Origin: a virus
IMG/VR virus record: IMGVR_UViG_3300047548_001316
Span: 1-46,532 of that record
Strand: one strand, 5' to 3'
Length of the DNA: 46,532 nt
Shown: positions 21,639-31,951 of the stretch, piece by piece
How positions within the stretch are numbered: position 1 is the first letter of the stretch
How the letters are laid out: each line of letters starts with the position of its first letter
Notes under the pieces: generated by a model
What the model saw: the letters and a program-made list of their open reading frames with translations, nothing else
Database searches by the model: none
Told to the model about the DNA's origin: nothing
Translations under genes and position numbers: made by a program

Positions 21639-23489
21639 ATGGATCAACTGTCTAAATTACTTGAGCTGCTTAGTGGAAAGGAAACACAAAAAGGTGTACC
21701 TTCTCAAACTGAAACATCTGAAGAAACAAAGGAAAAAAATGTAGTTTCTTCGATCCTAACAAGTGATGAACGTAGTAAGTGGGTTGAAATAACAACAATA
21801 TTAGGAAATACCGTACAAATAGGAAAATTTGTACCGGACTCCAAACACAGAAGCATTGCAAAAATATTTGCAGATGAAATAGCTCAAGCATTTCAGGCTG
21901 GTAAATACAAGCCATACCAAATGGATGTATTGAGCACACCAAGCGTATCTGCTTCTCCTGAACTAACAAAAACTACAGACCAAAATAACCAAACCCTCCA
22001 AGATCCAAAAAAGTCAGGAATATTATCTTCCGTTGTTGGTATAATGGACAATTTCAGTGGTCTTATTGGTGGTGTTCTTCCAACAATAATTGGAGCTATT
22101 TCTATTATCGGTGGATCTGTTATATTAACTGCTTTAATTTATAAGCTTCCAGATATTATAAAATCACTGGAAAGTTTTCTTCCATATTTTTCACAATTCT
22201 TACTCTCAACATGGCCTTTAATTAAAGAGGTGCTTCCAAAGTTTCAAGAATTTCTAATTGCAATAACACCAAGTGTTAAATTGATATTGTCAGAATTACT
22301 TCCACATCTTACCCGAGTATTTGAGACAATATATACAAATATAACCAATGTTTTCGGCAAGGTTGTTGAGATGGCCGGTGGTGCTATAGATACAATAATA
22401 CCACAACTATCAAAACTTGTTACCAATATAACAAACACAATTGGAAGTATAGCCGGCCAGGTTATTACTGTTGTTGGTGGTATTCTTGATAATGTAATTG
22501 AAAGATCCGCCGCGTCGTTTAATAGGGTTATTGAATTTATTGATAAAAATTTACAACCAGCTTTGAATACCCTTAATTCTATTCTTACCAATGTATGGGG
22601 TAGTATTGTTGCAATTGCAGATAAATTTCAAAACACAATCTTGGGATCTTTAATTGGTATTAAAAACATACTATCAGAAATTAAGGATGGATTTAGTAAT
22701 GTTGCTGATTTTATCAAAACACTTATAAATACACCAGCAGATACACTTAAAAATATTGGAAATAGTCTTTGGGATTTGTCAAAAGGTTTAGCTGCAATAG
22801 CGAGTGTTTCATTAGGTGCTACAGCTGCGGGTGTTGGTAATAGAATAATGGAATTTATTGGAGGTGGTGGTGTTATTGAACAGTTGATTAGAATTTCTGA
22901 TAGGTCAGAAAATATACACAGCGCTGGTATTGGTATAAAATCACTAGTAACCAGTCTAACAGTATTGTTGTCTATTAACTTATCAAATGCAAATCAATTA
23001 ACTAGTTTCTTAACAAACATCGATAATATGAATCCAACACATCTTGTTGATGTTGGTAATGCTTTCGGTGTATTTCAACAAAAACTTGGATATCTTGCTA
23101 GCTATTCAACTGATTTAGAAATTGCTGCAACAAGTATTAAGGATATTGTTAAGAGTGCTGATGGTTTACTTATAATTGATGATACAATTGGTAGATTATT
23201 TCAAAATATCTCAAAACTAGATACATCAAAACTAAGTAGTATAACAATAAAAGCTGATATAGTACAAATTAATAAGACGAATGAAATATTATCATCACAA
23301 CTTGTTATACAGAAAAAAATACTACAAGAGATAATAAACAATGGGAAAGCTATAGGTAATATTAATACAAATAGCAGTAAAAATACCACTCTTTTACAAC
23401 CGGGTGGTTCCGAATCTATACCAACAACAACCTCACAGACACCAAGGCAATTATTTAATAACTCAGCGTACTCCTTTGGTATTAAATAA
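21639..23489 (+). CDS. Tape measure protein candidate
   Basis: 616 residues. Polar N-terminus (~110 residues, Glu/Lys/Thr-rich), then from ~125 to ~450 an almost uninterrupted hydrophobic and amphipathic helical region (Gly-Gly-Val-Leu-Pro-Thr-Ile-Ile-Gly-Ala-Ile-Ser-Ile-Ile-Gly-Gly, repeated Ile-Ile-Pro-Gln-Leu, Ala-Gly-Gln-Val-Ile-Thr-Val-Val-Gly-Gly). Ser/Thr-rich tail. Such long, hydrophobic, helical proteins between tube and baseplate genes are normally tape measures, which set tail length inside the tube and can be ejected. It is short for one, so an alternative is a gp29-type hub protein. Confidence 0.55.
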   Translation: MDQLSKLLELLSGKETQKGVPSQTETSEETKEKNVVSSILTSDERSKWVEITTILGNTVQIGKFVPDSKHRSIAKIFADEIAQAFQAGKYKPYQMDVLSTPSVSASPELTKTTDQNNQTLQDPKKSGILSSVVGIMDNFSGLIGGVLPTIIGAISIIGGSVILTALIYKLPDIIKSLESFLPYFSQFLLSTWPLIKEVLPKFQEFLIAITPSVKLILSELLPHLTRVFETIYTNITNVFGKVVEMAGGAIDTIIPQLSKLVTNITNTIGSIAGQVITVVGGILDNVIERSAASFNRVIEFIDKNLQPALNTLNSILTNVWGSIVAIADKFQNTILGSLIGIKNILSEIKDGFSNVADFIKTLINTPADTLKNIGNSLWDLSKGLAAIASVSLGATAAGVGNRIMEFIGGGGVIEQLIRISDRSENIHSAGIGIKSLVTSLTVLLSINLSNANQLTSFLTNIDNMNPTHLVDVGNAFGVFQQKLGYLASYSTDLEIAATSIKDIVKSADGLLIIDDTIGRLFQNISKLDTSKLSSITIKADIVQINKTNEILSSQLVIQKKILQEIINNGKAIGNINTNSSKNTTLLQPGGSESIPTTTSQTPRQLFNNSAYSFGIK

Positions 23490-23493
23490 TTAG

Positions 23494-24771
23494 ATGGGTC
23501 AAATATTTCAATTACAGTCACGTAGTGGTAATGACGGTGTGAACCGTTTTGATGATGTTCAGCCTGTCATTGCAAGACCCGTAAACTCAACGGGTATTAT
23601 TGACGTCATACAAGATTTTACCTGGTCTGGAACACCACTTACAAGATATCAAATAGAGAAGACCCCATATATTTTACTTCATGAATTTGATATGACTACG
23701 AATGCTGCTGTTGCAACATTCTTGTATTACAAGAATTTTACAAGCCAGGGCCTATCAGTAGCTAGAAACTCTTTATCGGAATTAGTGCAGATATCTAGTG
23801 AAAATGCATTTGCTCAGTCAGTAAAAAGCATTGTTGATAGTGGTACAGAATCATTTAACAATATTTCCAATACAATTAGTAACTTTGTTACAGCTTCTCT
23901 TAGAAATATTAATGGGGATTTTACTAATGTTAATCTCACAGACAAATATCTACAACCGTATAATCTACTATATCAAAGATCTCGAACTGGGTTTAGATAT
24001 GTGTTTCCTTATACTTCACCGCGGCGCTCTGTATCAACAGATTTTAGTACAGCCCCATCAGGATTACTTGAAAAAAGCCCAATAAGTGCTGTACTAGAAA
24101 CAGCAAAATCAAGTATTGAGCAATTTGCGTCACTCTTTACAATGACGTCTCCAGGGGCATTTATTGAACAACCAAAGTATTATAATTTTGGTAATGATAC
24201 AGAAATGTATCAGATTAAATTTCCTCTGATCAATACAAGAGATCAATTTACCTATCAGAGAAATTTTGAACTGATATATCTACTTTTTTATCAGAACCGG
24301 GCGTTTAGAAGATCCGTCTCACGTGTTGTGCCCCCAAAGATCTATAGTGCAAGAATTCCAGGTATAACAGAATTACCATTTTGCTACATGGCTGATATTA
24401 CTGTTGAATTTCTTGGTAATAGAAGAAACGTTACTCTTGAAAATCCTGGTCCCGAAGGTGGTACATTTAACTGCATAATCCCAGATGCTTATGAAGTTGG
24501 TATAACTATCAAATCCTTATTAGAACCAACAGCTAATATGATGCTATCAAATGAGCTTCAATCAGCTAATTTTAGAGCAGATCCAAAACAAATATTACAA
24601 AGTATTAGAAATAGTGTAGGTATAGAAAGCTCAACAATTACTCAGTTCTTACAACCAATATTACCACCAATTGTAAGGACACCAATTGCATTTACTGAAC
24701 AACTACTTGTTAACCCAACAATATCAACAAATGGATTACAAAATCTCAATAGATTGCGAGGTAGAATATGA
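23494..24771 (+). CDS. Baseplate tube-cap protein, T4 gp48-like
   Basis: 425 residues. The C-terminal half contains Ser-Ala-Arg-Ile-Pro-Gly-Ile-Thr-Glu-Leu-Pro and Ile-Pro-Asp-Ala-Tyr-Glu-Val-Gly-Ile-Thr-Ile-Lys-Ser-Leu, which resembles the Pro-rich end of T4 gp48 (the baseplate tube cap). An Arg-Ser-Arg-Thr-Gly-Phe-Arg-Tyr motif and a helical N-terminal half precede it. Placement between the tape-measure candidate and the wedge and hub genes fits. Its stop overlaps the start of the next gene by 4 nt. Confidence 0.5.
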   Translation: MGQIFQLQSRSGNDGVNRFDDVQPVIARPVNSTGIIDVIQDFTWSGTPLTRYQIEKTPYILLHEFDMTTNAAVATFLYYKNFTSQGLSVARNSLSELVQISSENAFAQSVKSIVDSGTESFNNISNTISNFVTASLRNINGDFTNVNLTDKYLQPYNLLYQRSRTGFRYVFPYTSPRRSVSTDFSTAPSGLLEKSPISAVLETAKSSIEQFASLFTMTSPGAFIEQPKYYNFGNDTEMYQIKFPLINTRDQFTYQRNFELIYLLFYQNRAFRRSVSRVVPPKIYSARIPGITELPFCYMADITVEFLGNRRNVTLENPGPEGGTFNCIIPDAYEVGITIKSLLEPTANMMLSNELQSANFRADPKQILQSIRNSVGIESSTITQFLQPILPPIVRTPIAFTEQLLVNPTISTNGLQNLNRLRGRI

Positions 24772-25169
24772 TACAAAAAACGTGTCTTGAAATTCCAGAA
24801 CTAGTAAACTCTTCAACAACACCTGTTGCGCCGGGGTTTTATGAACATATCTTTAAAGTCTATACCACTCAAAATGGAGATAAACAGTTTTATTTCTACA
24901 ACATAACAAATAAAATACAACTGCCAGAATTAGACCCAGACTTCTTTACAGAATATACACCAAGTGGTAAAATGCCGTTTACATCATTTGCAAATCTAAT
25001 ATATAATACTGATAGGAGTGTAAATAATAAGTTCATTTTATGGTGGTTAATAAAACTATTCAACCCAGATAAAGCTAACAGATTCTTTGTTGATCCTAAT
25101 GACACATATATTGTACTAAAACCAGAATATGTTGATGAAGTAATAAACACTATTACAAGAGATGGCTGA
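24768..25169 (+). CDS. Baseplate wedge protein, possibly gp53-like
   Basis: 133 residues. Layout resembles gp53-type baseplate wedge proteins: Tyr-Thr-Pro-Ser-Gly-Lys-Met-Pro, Ala-Asn-Leu-Ile-Tyr-Asn, Phe-Ile-Leu-Trp-Trp-Leu-Ile-Lys-Leu-Phe-Asn-Pro and a C-terminal Glu-Tyr-Val-Asp-Glu-Val. A gp53 subunit helps form the wedge core with gp6 and gp25, both present on the other strand at 31944-34273. ATG overlaps the preceding gene by 4 nt; the next gene overlaps it by 8 nt. A GAGGT lies 10 nt upstream within coding sequence, one of few Shine-Dalgarno-like matches. Weak assignment. Confidence 0.4.
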   Translation: MIQKTCLEIPELVNSSTTPVAPGFYEHIFKVYTTQNGDKQFYFYNITNKIQLPELDPDFFTEYTPSGKMPFTSFANLIYNTDRSVNNKFILWWLIKLFNPDKANRFFVDPNDTYIVLKPEYVDEVINTITRDG

Positions 25170-26589
25170 AGTAATCAAATTAAACAACCAAGATTATATC
25201 TTTGAAGGCTTTGTGTTCACCGGTGATCAGAATACCGGTGAATTTCAGAAGGAGATAACACCGCTTTCGTATCAAAATATAGGAAGTATTGAAATTAACG
25301 ATACACTTTTTAACTTTGACTATAGTGGGAACATCATATTCAAAAACCAGTACAACATATTAGAGAACTTAGTAAACTTTAAAGCAAATAACAGAGCTGG
25401 GATGTTTATTAGATTATCTCCAAGTGAGGTATCATCAATATCAACACAAACACCAACTGGCATAAAAGCATTAGATATCTCTTTTTGGAGCATATTCAAT
25501 AACACCACTTCAATTAATTCAGAGAAATCTAATAGTACAGTTAATCTTATTGATTTCATATCTCCGACAGATGCTAGTTTGAGAGAAACAAAAGCATCAG
25601 CACTTAATAATGGTGATATACCTTCTCCTTTTCAAATTAAAGGAGATATAAATCTTGGTGAATATATAAAAGAAATATTAACCATCATAAGTGGTAAACC
25701 TGCTAACTTAAAGCTATACAAAGACGGGGAACTAACTGATGATATCAATGGAGACCAAACACTTGTATATCAAGTTCCTCTCCACTATAATCTAAACGAC
25801 TTACTTACATTACTACTGAAGCTTTATATTGTTCAGTATAATGGAATATATACACAATGTGTATTACTTCATGATCAGAAGTCTGATACATACATCTTAG
25901 TTCCTTTTACAGCAATGCTGGAGAATATACCACCTCGAGAGAACAACGAGACGTTTATTATTGGGTCACAAGGAAATGATCAACCATCATCAAGCCCCAC
26001 GGTTGTAGCAGCAAAAAGAAACCAACAAAATGTTATTAGTGGCTACTCTTTTTCTGATGTGGTTTTCAATGTTTCAAATTCTCATTTTACTGATATTTGC
26101 ATTGTCTCTGATGAGTTGACTTCAAATGTTAATTCCATTGTATATCTGAAGATCAAAGACGTGATATCAAAGATAAATCAAAATATCATAGGTTCTCTAA
26201 CAGAGAAAGGATATTCAAATCCCTCAATTAATATCGACCTTGATGATACAAAATCTGGAACAGAAGCAAAGAACTTTAAAGTAGTGTCATTTCCTTATCA
26301 AAACATAAACCACACAGCAACAGCTGAAGCCATTTTAGTTGGTGATATAATATTCAATAACATGGAACTTATGTTTACCACCAATGGGGCTCCTTATAGA
26401 AGATCCGGTGTGTTTATAAACATTGAAAGAGACCAACTCAGGGATTCTGATGTATCACAACAATATAAGAATATTGATAGTAAGGTACTAGGTCAATGGT
26501 TGGTTGTGGAGGTAGTACACAAATTTATTGAAGATAAATACATTAACGTCATAAAATGCGTCAAACCATTTAGAGGATCTATTAACTAG
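25162..26589 (+). CDS. Baseplate hub protein, T4 gp27-like
   Basis: 475 residues, beta-rich. N-terminal Ile-Phe-Glu-Gly-Phe-Val-Phe-Thr-Gly, a middle Val-Pro-Leu-His-Tyr-Asn-Leu-Asn-Asp-Leu-Leu, and a C-terminus with Gly-Val-Phe-Ile-Asn-Ile-Glu-Arg then Val-Leu-Gly-Gln-Trp-Leu-Val-Val-Glu-Val-Val-His-Lys-Phe. That last pattern is characteristic of gp27/gpD-type hub proteins, which form the trimeric core that receives the tail spike. The convergent minus-strand gene overlaps its 3' end by 8 nt. Confidence 0.6.
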   Translation: MAEVIKLNNQDYIFEGFVFTGDQNTGEFQKEITPLSYQNIGSIEINDTLFNFDYSGNIIFKNQYNILENLVNFKANNRAGMFIRLSPSEVSSISTQTPTGIKALDISFWSIFNNTTSINSEKSNSTVNLIDFISPTDASLRETKASALNNGDIPSPFQIKGDINLGEYIKEILTIISGKPANLKLYKDGELTDDINGDQTLVYQVPLHYNLNDLLTLLLKLYIVQYNGIYTQCVLLHDQKSDTYILVPFTAMLENIPPRENNETFIIGSQGNDQPSSSPTVVAAKRNQQNVISGYSFSDVVFNVSNSHFTDICIVSDELTSNVNSIVYLKIKDVISKINQNIIGSLTEKGYSNPSINIDLDDTKSGTEAKNFKVVSFPYQNINHTATAEAILVGDIIFNNMELMFTTNGAPYRRSGVFINIERDQLRDSDVSQQYKNIDSKVLGQWLVVEVVHKFIEDKYINVIKCVKPFRGSIN

Positions 26590-27112
26590 ATAACACCATA
26601 GTATTTGTAAATCGAGATTTCATTTGATCTACAATAAGTATAGTTGAAGACGTATTATCTGGAATTAACTGAGATTCAACAATACGTAACTCATCAATTT
26701 CATCATAAAATGAGTTTTGAGCTATTCGTAAAGGAACATTAAACACCACATATTTCATGTTATTATAGTAACATACACACTGACATGTTAATCGTGTGTA
26801 ATATGTAGATTGTGATGGTGTAAAATGGTGTGTATAAGGAATACAAATAGACCCAACCTTGTTATACAGTAATTCTGTTATGATTGACTGTGTTTTATAG
26901 TTATATACAACAGGTCTCGTAAAGGTCTCTATTTCACTTCCATCTCCAAAGGAAAACTTTATAATATTAACACGGTATATAGATTCATCTACACCTGTAA
27001 GGTCAAAAACCACGTCTGTATTACCTTTAAGTGTAGTTTCACTACTATTAATAGTTTGAGATTGCTGACCACCTGGAGATGCAGTAGAAAGATATATTAC
27101 CGTTGTATTCAT
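26582..27112 (-). CDS. Small PKD/Ig-like structural protein
   Basis: 176 residues, beta-rich. Residues ~30-70 contain Asn-Ile-Ile-Lys-Phe-Ser-Phe-Gly-Asp-Gly-Ser-Glu, the phe-x-phe-Gly-Asp-Gly core typical of PKD-type Ig domains, followed by further strands. Last gene of the minus-strand baseplate operon, immediately after the 942-residue protein (they share one base). Suggests an accessory decoration or connector. No signal peptide. Confidence 0.5.
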   Translation of the reverse strand: MNTTVIYLSTASPGGQQSQTINSSETTLKGNTDVVFDLTGVDESIYRVNIIKFSFGDGSEIETFTRPVVYNYKTQSIITELLYNKVGSICIPYTHHFTPSQSTYYTRLTCQCVCYYNNMKYVVFNVPLRIAQNSFYDEIDELRIVESQLIPDNTSSTILIVDQMKSRFTNTMVLSS

Positions 27113-29937
27113 TATAATTTAAACGCTCCTCCTGTAATTGTAATACCAGGACCAAGTATATCTGAAGGTACACTTGTTAAAGTAGTTGTATTTGTCTGTA
27201 TTATGGTTGAATCGACAGGTTGATATACATATTGAGACACCATTTTAAATGGTTTATTAATCCCCTCAATCTTATAATCAAATACATATGGAATATTATT
27301 TTGATTATAAGACAAGAATACTAAACCAAACACCATATTACGTGAATTATATGTTAATCGTGGTGTAATTACCTTAACAAACTGATCTGATGATTGTGTT
27401 TGTGTGAGAGTAAAATTTGCACTAATGTCATTAAAAGTTGTTGTGTTATTAGGAAATTCTAATGTTTCCACATTTGTAGTAATGTTATAACTATAAAGAG
27501 AAGGAACAACATACTGTAAATCTCCGGTATTTTGAAGCTCTAGTAAGCAATAATATATTTTCCCATCAATGTAGAATGGATTAGTAATTGTTGTATCTGC
27601 TCCTGAAATAGTATGATATGTATTTGATGTAGTTGGTCGTGTGAAACCTGTTGAATCATACACGATCTTATCGATTATGAAGTAGTTATTTGTCTTAATT
27701 TGAATACAATCCCCAAATATATTAAAATCTAAGATATTACCACCAAAAACATCATCTTGTATGGTTTGACTATATTTTCTAAATGTGTTGTATAATCCTC
27801 GCTCTGAAGACAATGGATATACATAACCTGTTATGTAATCACCAACAAATAACTTGCCAGCTAGTTGATCCTTTATTGATTGTAAAGAATGTTGGCTGTT
27901 TCCATATGAAGAACCTAAAGGAGATAATGTGGTTACAGAGTTTTCATTAATATCACTAATAAAATATGTATTATCACTATAATCATAACCACCTCGTAAT
28001 GTATTGTCTTGTGTAAATGAACCACCATCATAATACACACCACCTGAGAGTATGTAATTAGGGGATGATAAGAATGTTGCTTGTCTTCCAGCTGTACCAG
28101 TTAGTGCCCTGGTGTATGAAGAGTCTAAACCGCCTTCAGCTAAAGTTTTATAGTAGTAACCTGGTGTTTGAGCAATTGGTAGTAGTATAGAATCTGATGA
28201 TATATCATCAGGAATAGCAGAACCATCACTGAATGTAAATATACCCCCATCTTTTTCATAGAAAGTATAAGAAACTACCGATCCTGCTGATGTAAATTCT
28301 TGATATGGTGTAAATTGACGTAAAGTTAGATAGTAATCAAAAGCATAACTTGAGAAATAGCCTGTAAATGTAGTATATTCAGTTGGTATATCATACCCGC
28401 TGAACTGATCAAAGAAACCCCCTCCATTAAGTAATAACTCTTTAACATATCCACTGTCATTTACATCAAATGTTCTAAAATAATCTTCTAATTTTGATTT
28501 AAACAATCCATATTGGTTTCCATATATGTCTTGTCTCCATTCTCTCACATAACCTTCATTGTATAATTCAACGAGATCAATAGAAAATCTATCTTTTGGC
28601 GGTGTTAATACATCTTGCTGTCTTGAATAGTATCCAAAATATGGTTGGTCCTGTGTTTCTATATTAGAATCACCAACCATATATGTCTTTGAAATATTAT
28701 CTACTTCATTGTTATAGGTAATTTTATAAACTATAGGTGTTTCACCACTATAATAAACATTGCCATACTTATCTGGATCTGGAAAAATGTATGTTGTACT
28801 AGGTTCTATACTATTGAAATCAATATCTACCTGTTTTGACTTTGTATTAAATCTTAATAACCCTGTTTTATCAGGTAAAAAGTATAAACCAAACTCTCTA
28901 AGAGACGTTAGCTGATCTGATGGTATAGTTTGTGTTGATGCATTGCGAATGTTAAGCAGATTCCCTGATGGGTAATCTGCTTTAAATAATACACCAGAAA
29001 GTGTCTCACCAATACTGTTAGAGGAGAGGTAGTAATAGTCAACACCAATGTATTTCTGTATTAATAACTTTTGGAGATTTAATTTATCTTCAAGTGTTAT
29101 ACCACCAGCACATTGCTTATTAAGTTGTTGTGTAAATTCATCATTTGGATTGCAAGATATTAATGACGTTACATCAACATTTACTGTAAAGTTAGTGCCG
29201 AGCTCTGTTAAGAATACATTTCTAAAAATATTTTCCCTTAACTTCTCATCAAAATTAATGAAAAGATCTCCATCAATTACATTTGAGTTTGAAGAATAAA
29301 ATAATTCTCTTGAAGGTGGCTCATTATCTGGTTCTGGTAAAATATTGAAGTATTTTGAATATGTATCAATAAACTCAACGATCTCTATACCAAGATTTTC
29401 TGTAATAGAAGATAATGTTAGATTATATGTTGTATCATTTAGAATTGTTTGTGATAATGTTTCAAATACTGCTTTCTCTAAAGAACTGTTCGTACCTTTA
29501 ATTGAATTGCTATCAATAGTAAACTTAACCTCTTCTCTGTGGTCCTTTATGTGTAAAATTATCTCTTTTAACTTACGAGAATAAAAAGGTATAACAATTT
29601 GTAAATCTTCTTTTGAAGAGAAATCAATATTACTAAGGAATCTCTTTTCTTCATTAGTGGTATAGTTAAGACTAATATCTCTAAGAAGATTTACATATTG
29701 ATTTGATATTAATTGTCGTGTAGCTTCTGGTGTCTCACCTTTAATTACATACCATTCTTGAAGGTATGATAGGTAACCATCATTATAATCTATAGCAGTA
29801 TTAACACCCCTGACATTTTTAAGGAAGTCATAGTATGTAAAGGGCTGTGACTTATCTAATTGCAGTTCATCTGGGACTCGAGAATTTGTAATAGAATTCT
29901 CTACACTTCCGGAACCAAATGACACAACATTATACAT
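27112..29937 (-). CDS. Very large baseplate/tail structural protein
   Basis: ~941 residues from the ATG at 29937 (a TTG at 29940 would add one). N-terminal ~240 residues are helical (Phe-Leu-Lys-Asn-Val-Arg-Gly-Val-Asn; Asp-Leu-Gln-Ile-Val-Ile-Pro-Phe-Tyr-Ser-Arg-Lys-Leu-Lys); the rest is long beta-strand repeats rich in Tyr, Ser, Thr and Asp (Gly-Leu-Tyr-Phe-Leu-Pro-Asp-Lys-Thr-Gly). By position, after gp6-like and the PKD protein, it is a candidate for the T4 gp7-type wedge subunit, but no convincing homology is visible. An ATTAAATA box lies 7 nt upstream of the ATG. Confidence 0.5.
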   Translation of the reverse strand: MYNVVSFGSGSVENSITNSRVPDELQLDKSQPFTYYDFLKNVRGVNTAIDYNDGYLSYLQEWYVIKGETPEATRQLISNQYVNLLRDISLNYTTNEEKRFLSNIDFSSKEDLQIVIPFYSRKLKEIILHIKDHREEVKFTIDSNSIKGTNSSLEKAVFETLSQTILNDTTYNLTLSSITENLGIEIVEFIDTYSKYFNILPEPDNEPPSRELFYSSNSNVIDGDLFINFDEKLRENIFRNVFLTELGTNFTVNVDVTSLISCNPNDEFTQQLNKQCAGGITLEDKLNLQKLLIQKYIGVDYYYLSSNSIGETLSGVLFKADYPSGNLLNIRNASTQTIPSDQLTSLREFGLYFLPDKTGLLRFNTKSKQVDIDFNSIEPSTTYIFPDPDKYGNVYYSGETPIVYKITYNNEVDNISKTYMVGDSNIETQDQPYFGYYSRQQDVLTPPKDRFSIDLVELYNEGYVREWRQDIYGNQYGLFKSKLEDYFRTFDVNDSGYVKELLLNGGGFFDQFSGYDIPTEYTTFTGYFSSYAFDYYLTLRQFTPYQEFTSAGSVVSYTFYEKDGGIFTFSDGSAIPDDISSDSILLPIAQTPGYYYKTLAEGGLDSSYTRALTGTAGRQATFLSSPNYILSGGVYYDGGSFTQDNTLRGGYDYSDNTYFISDINENSVTTLSPLGSSYGNSQHSLQSIKDQLAGKLFVGDYITGYVYPLSSERGLYNTFRKYSQTIQDDVFGGNILDFNIFGDCIQIKTNNYFIIDKIVYDSTGFTRPTTSNTYHTISGADTTITNPFYIDGKIYYCLLELQNTGDLQYVVPSLYSYNITTNVETLEFPNNTTTFNDISANFTLTQTQSSDQFVKVITPRLTYNSRNMVFGLVFLSYNQNNIPYVFDYKIEGINKPFKMVSQYVYQPVDSTIIQTNTTTLTSVPSDILGPGITITGGAFKL

Positions 29938-29944
29938 CAATCTC

Positions 29945-29952
29945 TATTTAAT
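29945..29952 (-). promoter_or_regulatory. Late-promoter-like box ATTAAATA
   Basis: Minus strand, ending 7 nt before the ATG at 29937. Favours ATG 29937 over TTG 29940. Confidence 0.5.
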
Positions 29953-31951
29953 AAGCAGAAATTATGTTAGTATTTGTTAAGAACTGATAAATGAGCATAT
30001 TATCAATAACACCCCCATTAATTGACCAATTATTATGTGTTATACTATCACTCTGAAGGAAATTCTCATAATCAAATATACTATCAATGTAATCAGCAGG
30101 TTGTGTTGATACATAAGTATAAAATGTGTAGTATTTACCAATATCTATCCCTGATACTTGAGTACCAAGAACAAGATTCCAACCCCAATCAGGTGAATAA
30201 GATGAAAGTGGGTATTCTATATTTGCAGATAGTAAAAATGTATTGCATAATATTAGATCTCCAGAGAATCTTTCTTGTGCAACAATAAAGTTATCTCCAC
30301 CGGTAAGAACAGCTGTAGTTATATCTAATTCAGTACCCAAATTGTTTCCATATACTTCAATATCGTAATTTCCTCGCTTATCAAAGTTTTCATTGAATTT
30401 ATTTGTTGATCCAACTAGTCTCTCATATTTTATAGAAAATATGTCAACGAGTCTTTTAATAGCTGCTGGGTAGTTAATGTTAGCTCTAGTGTCTTGTATG
30501 TCATACCCCATTGCATTGCAAATAGAATAGAACTTATCTATATTGCATAAGTCTATAGCATGATTATTATCTACATAATTAGCAATTCTTTCATATGGTA
30601 CTTTTCCAACATCTGCAGGGTTACTCGACACACCACCAAAAATTGATCCAATAAAATCATCAAATAAAACATTTGAATCTATCAAAACTTCTTGGAAACA
30701 CAAATCTTTCATTGTTTGTGTCCAATCAAAATCTTCATTTTTCTTACTTATAGAGTAAGTACCCGTTGATGGGTGTATTGTAAATGTATTTGACACACCA
30801 GACATCAATATACTATTAACTGTACCAAAGGCAGATATACGTGCGCTTTGTGTTTCCCGAAGAGGTATAATAGACCCCTTAAAGTATCCACCTGTTGATA
30901 GGGAATTTAATATGGTAAAGTTATTGTCAATAATTGAGGGTATTTGATTACCATTACTATCTACTATAATACAAGAAAATGTTGATGATAGGGTATATAT
31001 CTGTGGGTACTTTATTGAATACCAAGAACTATCTTTAATCTTAACAACAAAGTAAATCTTCTCATTTACAAACGTTGTTGTATCTATATCATAAGTAGTT
31101 GATACTGAGCCCTCACCATCAATACCTGTTGATGTTACTGAGAATTGTGTTAAATCACTGTTCTCAACATTTGCTACGGAAATTATACATGTGCTTGTGT
31201 TTATTTTATCTATACCAAAATGGCAATATAGGTTGATTGGTGAGTTTGGTATATCGTCTTTAAAATATACATAGTCAAACCCAGATGTACCACAAACTAT
31301 TGAACCTATAATTGATGATGGGCATGTATATATTGTGTTATTTGAAACAATGCAATATAATGTCGTGTTGTTTCTTGTTTTAATTGATTCAACCTCTACA
31401 AACTCTTCTGTCCCATTAGTAGATACATATGAATAAAACGATGAGTAGGGTAAAAGATGACCATACTTATTAGTATCAAGAGACTGTTCAAAGAACGACA
31501 GTGATCCACCAGATGAACCAACATTGATAGTAATATCACCTGGATATCTAATTGAATTTGTACGTACTATAGGTATAGACTGATTTAAAACGCCACTTAC
31601 TAATGTAATATCTGCATCGATATCAAAATATACTCTATCTGATATGTAATCAGTTATTGTAACATCTGTTGAATATGTTGACATATAGCTGTTTCCAGAT
31701 AAGTCAAATACCCAACAATTTACTGTGTAAATACCCGGTTCAGTATATACATGCTGACCAGTTAATGCCTTTTCAAATGTATTATCACCATAAGACCACA
31801 ACACCTGGTCATTAGAATATTGTGATGATAGTGAAGTTAAGTTGGGTACAAATGTTAGAGGGGTGTTTTCTAACGTATAACTCTCAAAGCTTTGCTGGCC
31901 AGTGTAGTTATATACATTAAAGTATACATATTCTGTATTAATATTATTCAT
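29948..31951 (-). CDS. PKD-domain-containing tail/baseplate protein
   Basis: 667 residues. N-terminal PKD-type domain: Val-Leu-Trp-Ser-Tyr-Gly-Asp-Asn-Thr-Phe then His-Val-Tyr-Thr-Glu-Pro-Gly-Ile-Tyr-Thr-Val, the usual strand pair of this fold. It is followed by long Thr/Ser/Asn-rich beta regions and a helical stretch (Phe-Gln-Glu-Val-Leu-Ile-Asp; Ala-Ile-Lys-Arg-Leu-Val-Asp-Ile-Phe). PKD domains on phage proteins often decorate fibres or baseplates. The gene lies downstream of gp6-like (overlap 8 nt). Exact baseplate role unknown. Confidence 0.6.
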   Translation of the reverse strand: MNNINTEYVYFNVYNYTGQQSFESYTLENTPLTFVPNLTSLSSQYSNDQVLWSYGDNTFEKALTGQHVYTEPGIYTVNCWVFDLSGNSYMSTYSTDVTITDYISDRVYFDIDADITLVSGVLNQSIPIVRTNSIRYPGDITINVGSSGGSLSFFEQSLDTNKYGHLLPYSSFYSYVSTNGTEEFVEVESIKTRNNTTLYCIVSNNTIYTCPSSIIGSIVCGTSGFDYVYFKDDIPNSPINLYCHFGIDKINTSTCIISVANVENSDLTQFSVTSTGIDGEGSVSTTYDIDTTTFVNEKIYFVVKIKDSSWYSIKYPQIYTLSSTFSCIIVDSNGNQIPSIIDNNFTILNSLSTGGYFKGSIIPLRETQSARISAFGTVNSILMSGVSNTFTIHPSTGTYSISKKNEDFDWTQTMKDLCFQEVLIDSNVLFDDFIGSIFGGVSSNPADVGKVPYERIANYVDNNHAIDLCNIDKFYSICNAMGYDIQDTRANINYPAAIKRLVDIFSIKYERLVGSTNKFNENFDKRGNYDIEVYGNNLGTELDITTAVLTGGDNFIVAQERFSGDLILCNTFLLSANIEYPLSSYSPDWGWNLVLGTQVSGIDIGKYYTFYTYVSTQPADYIDSIFDYENFLQSDSITHNNWSINGGVIDNMLIYQFLTNTNIISAY

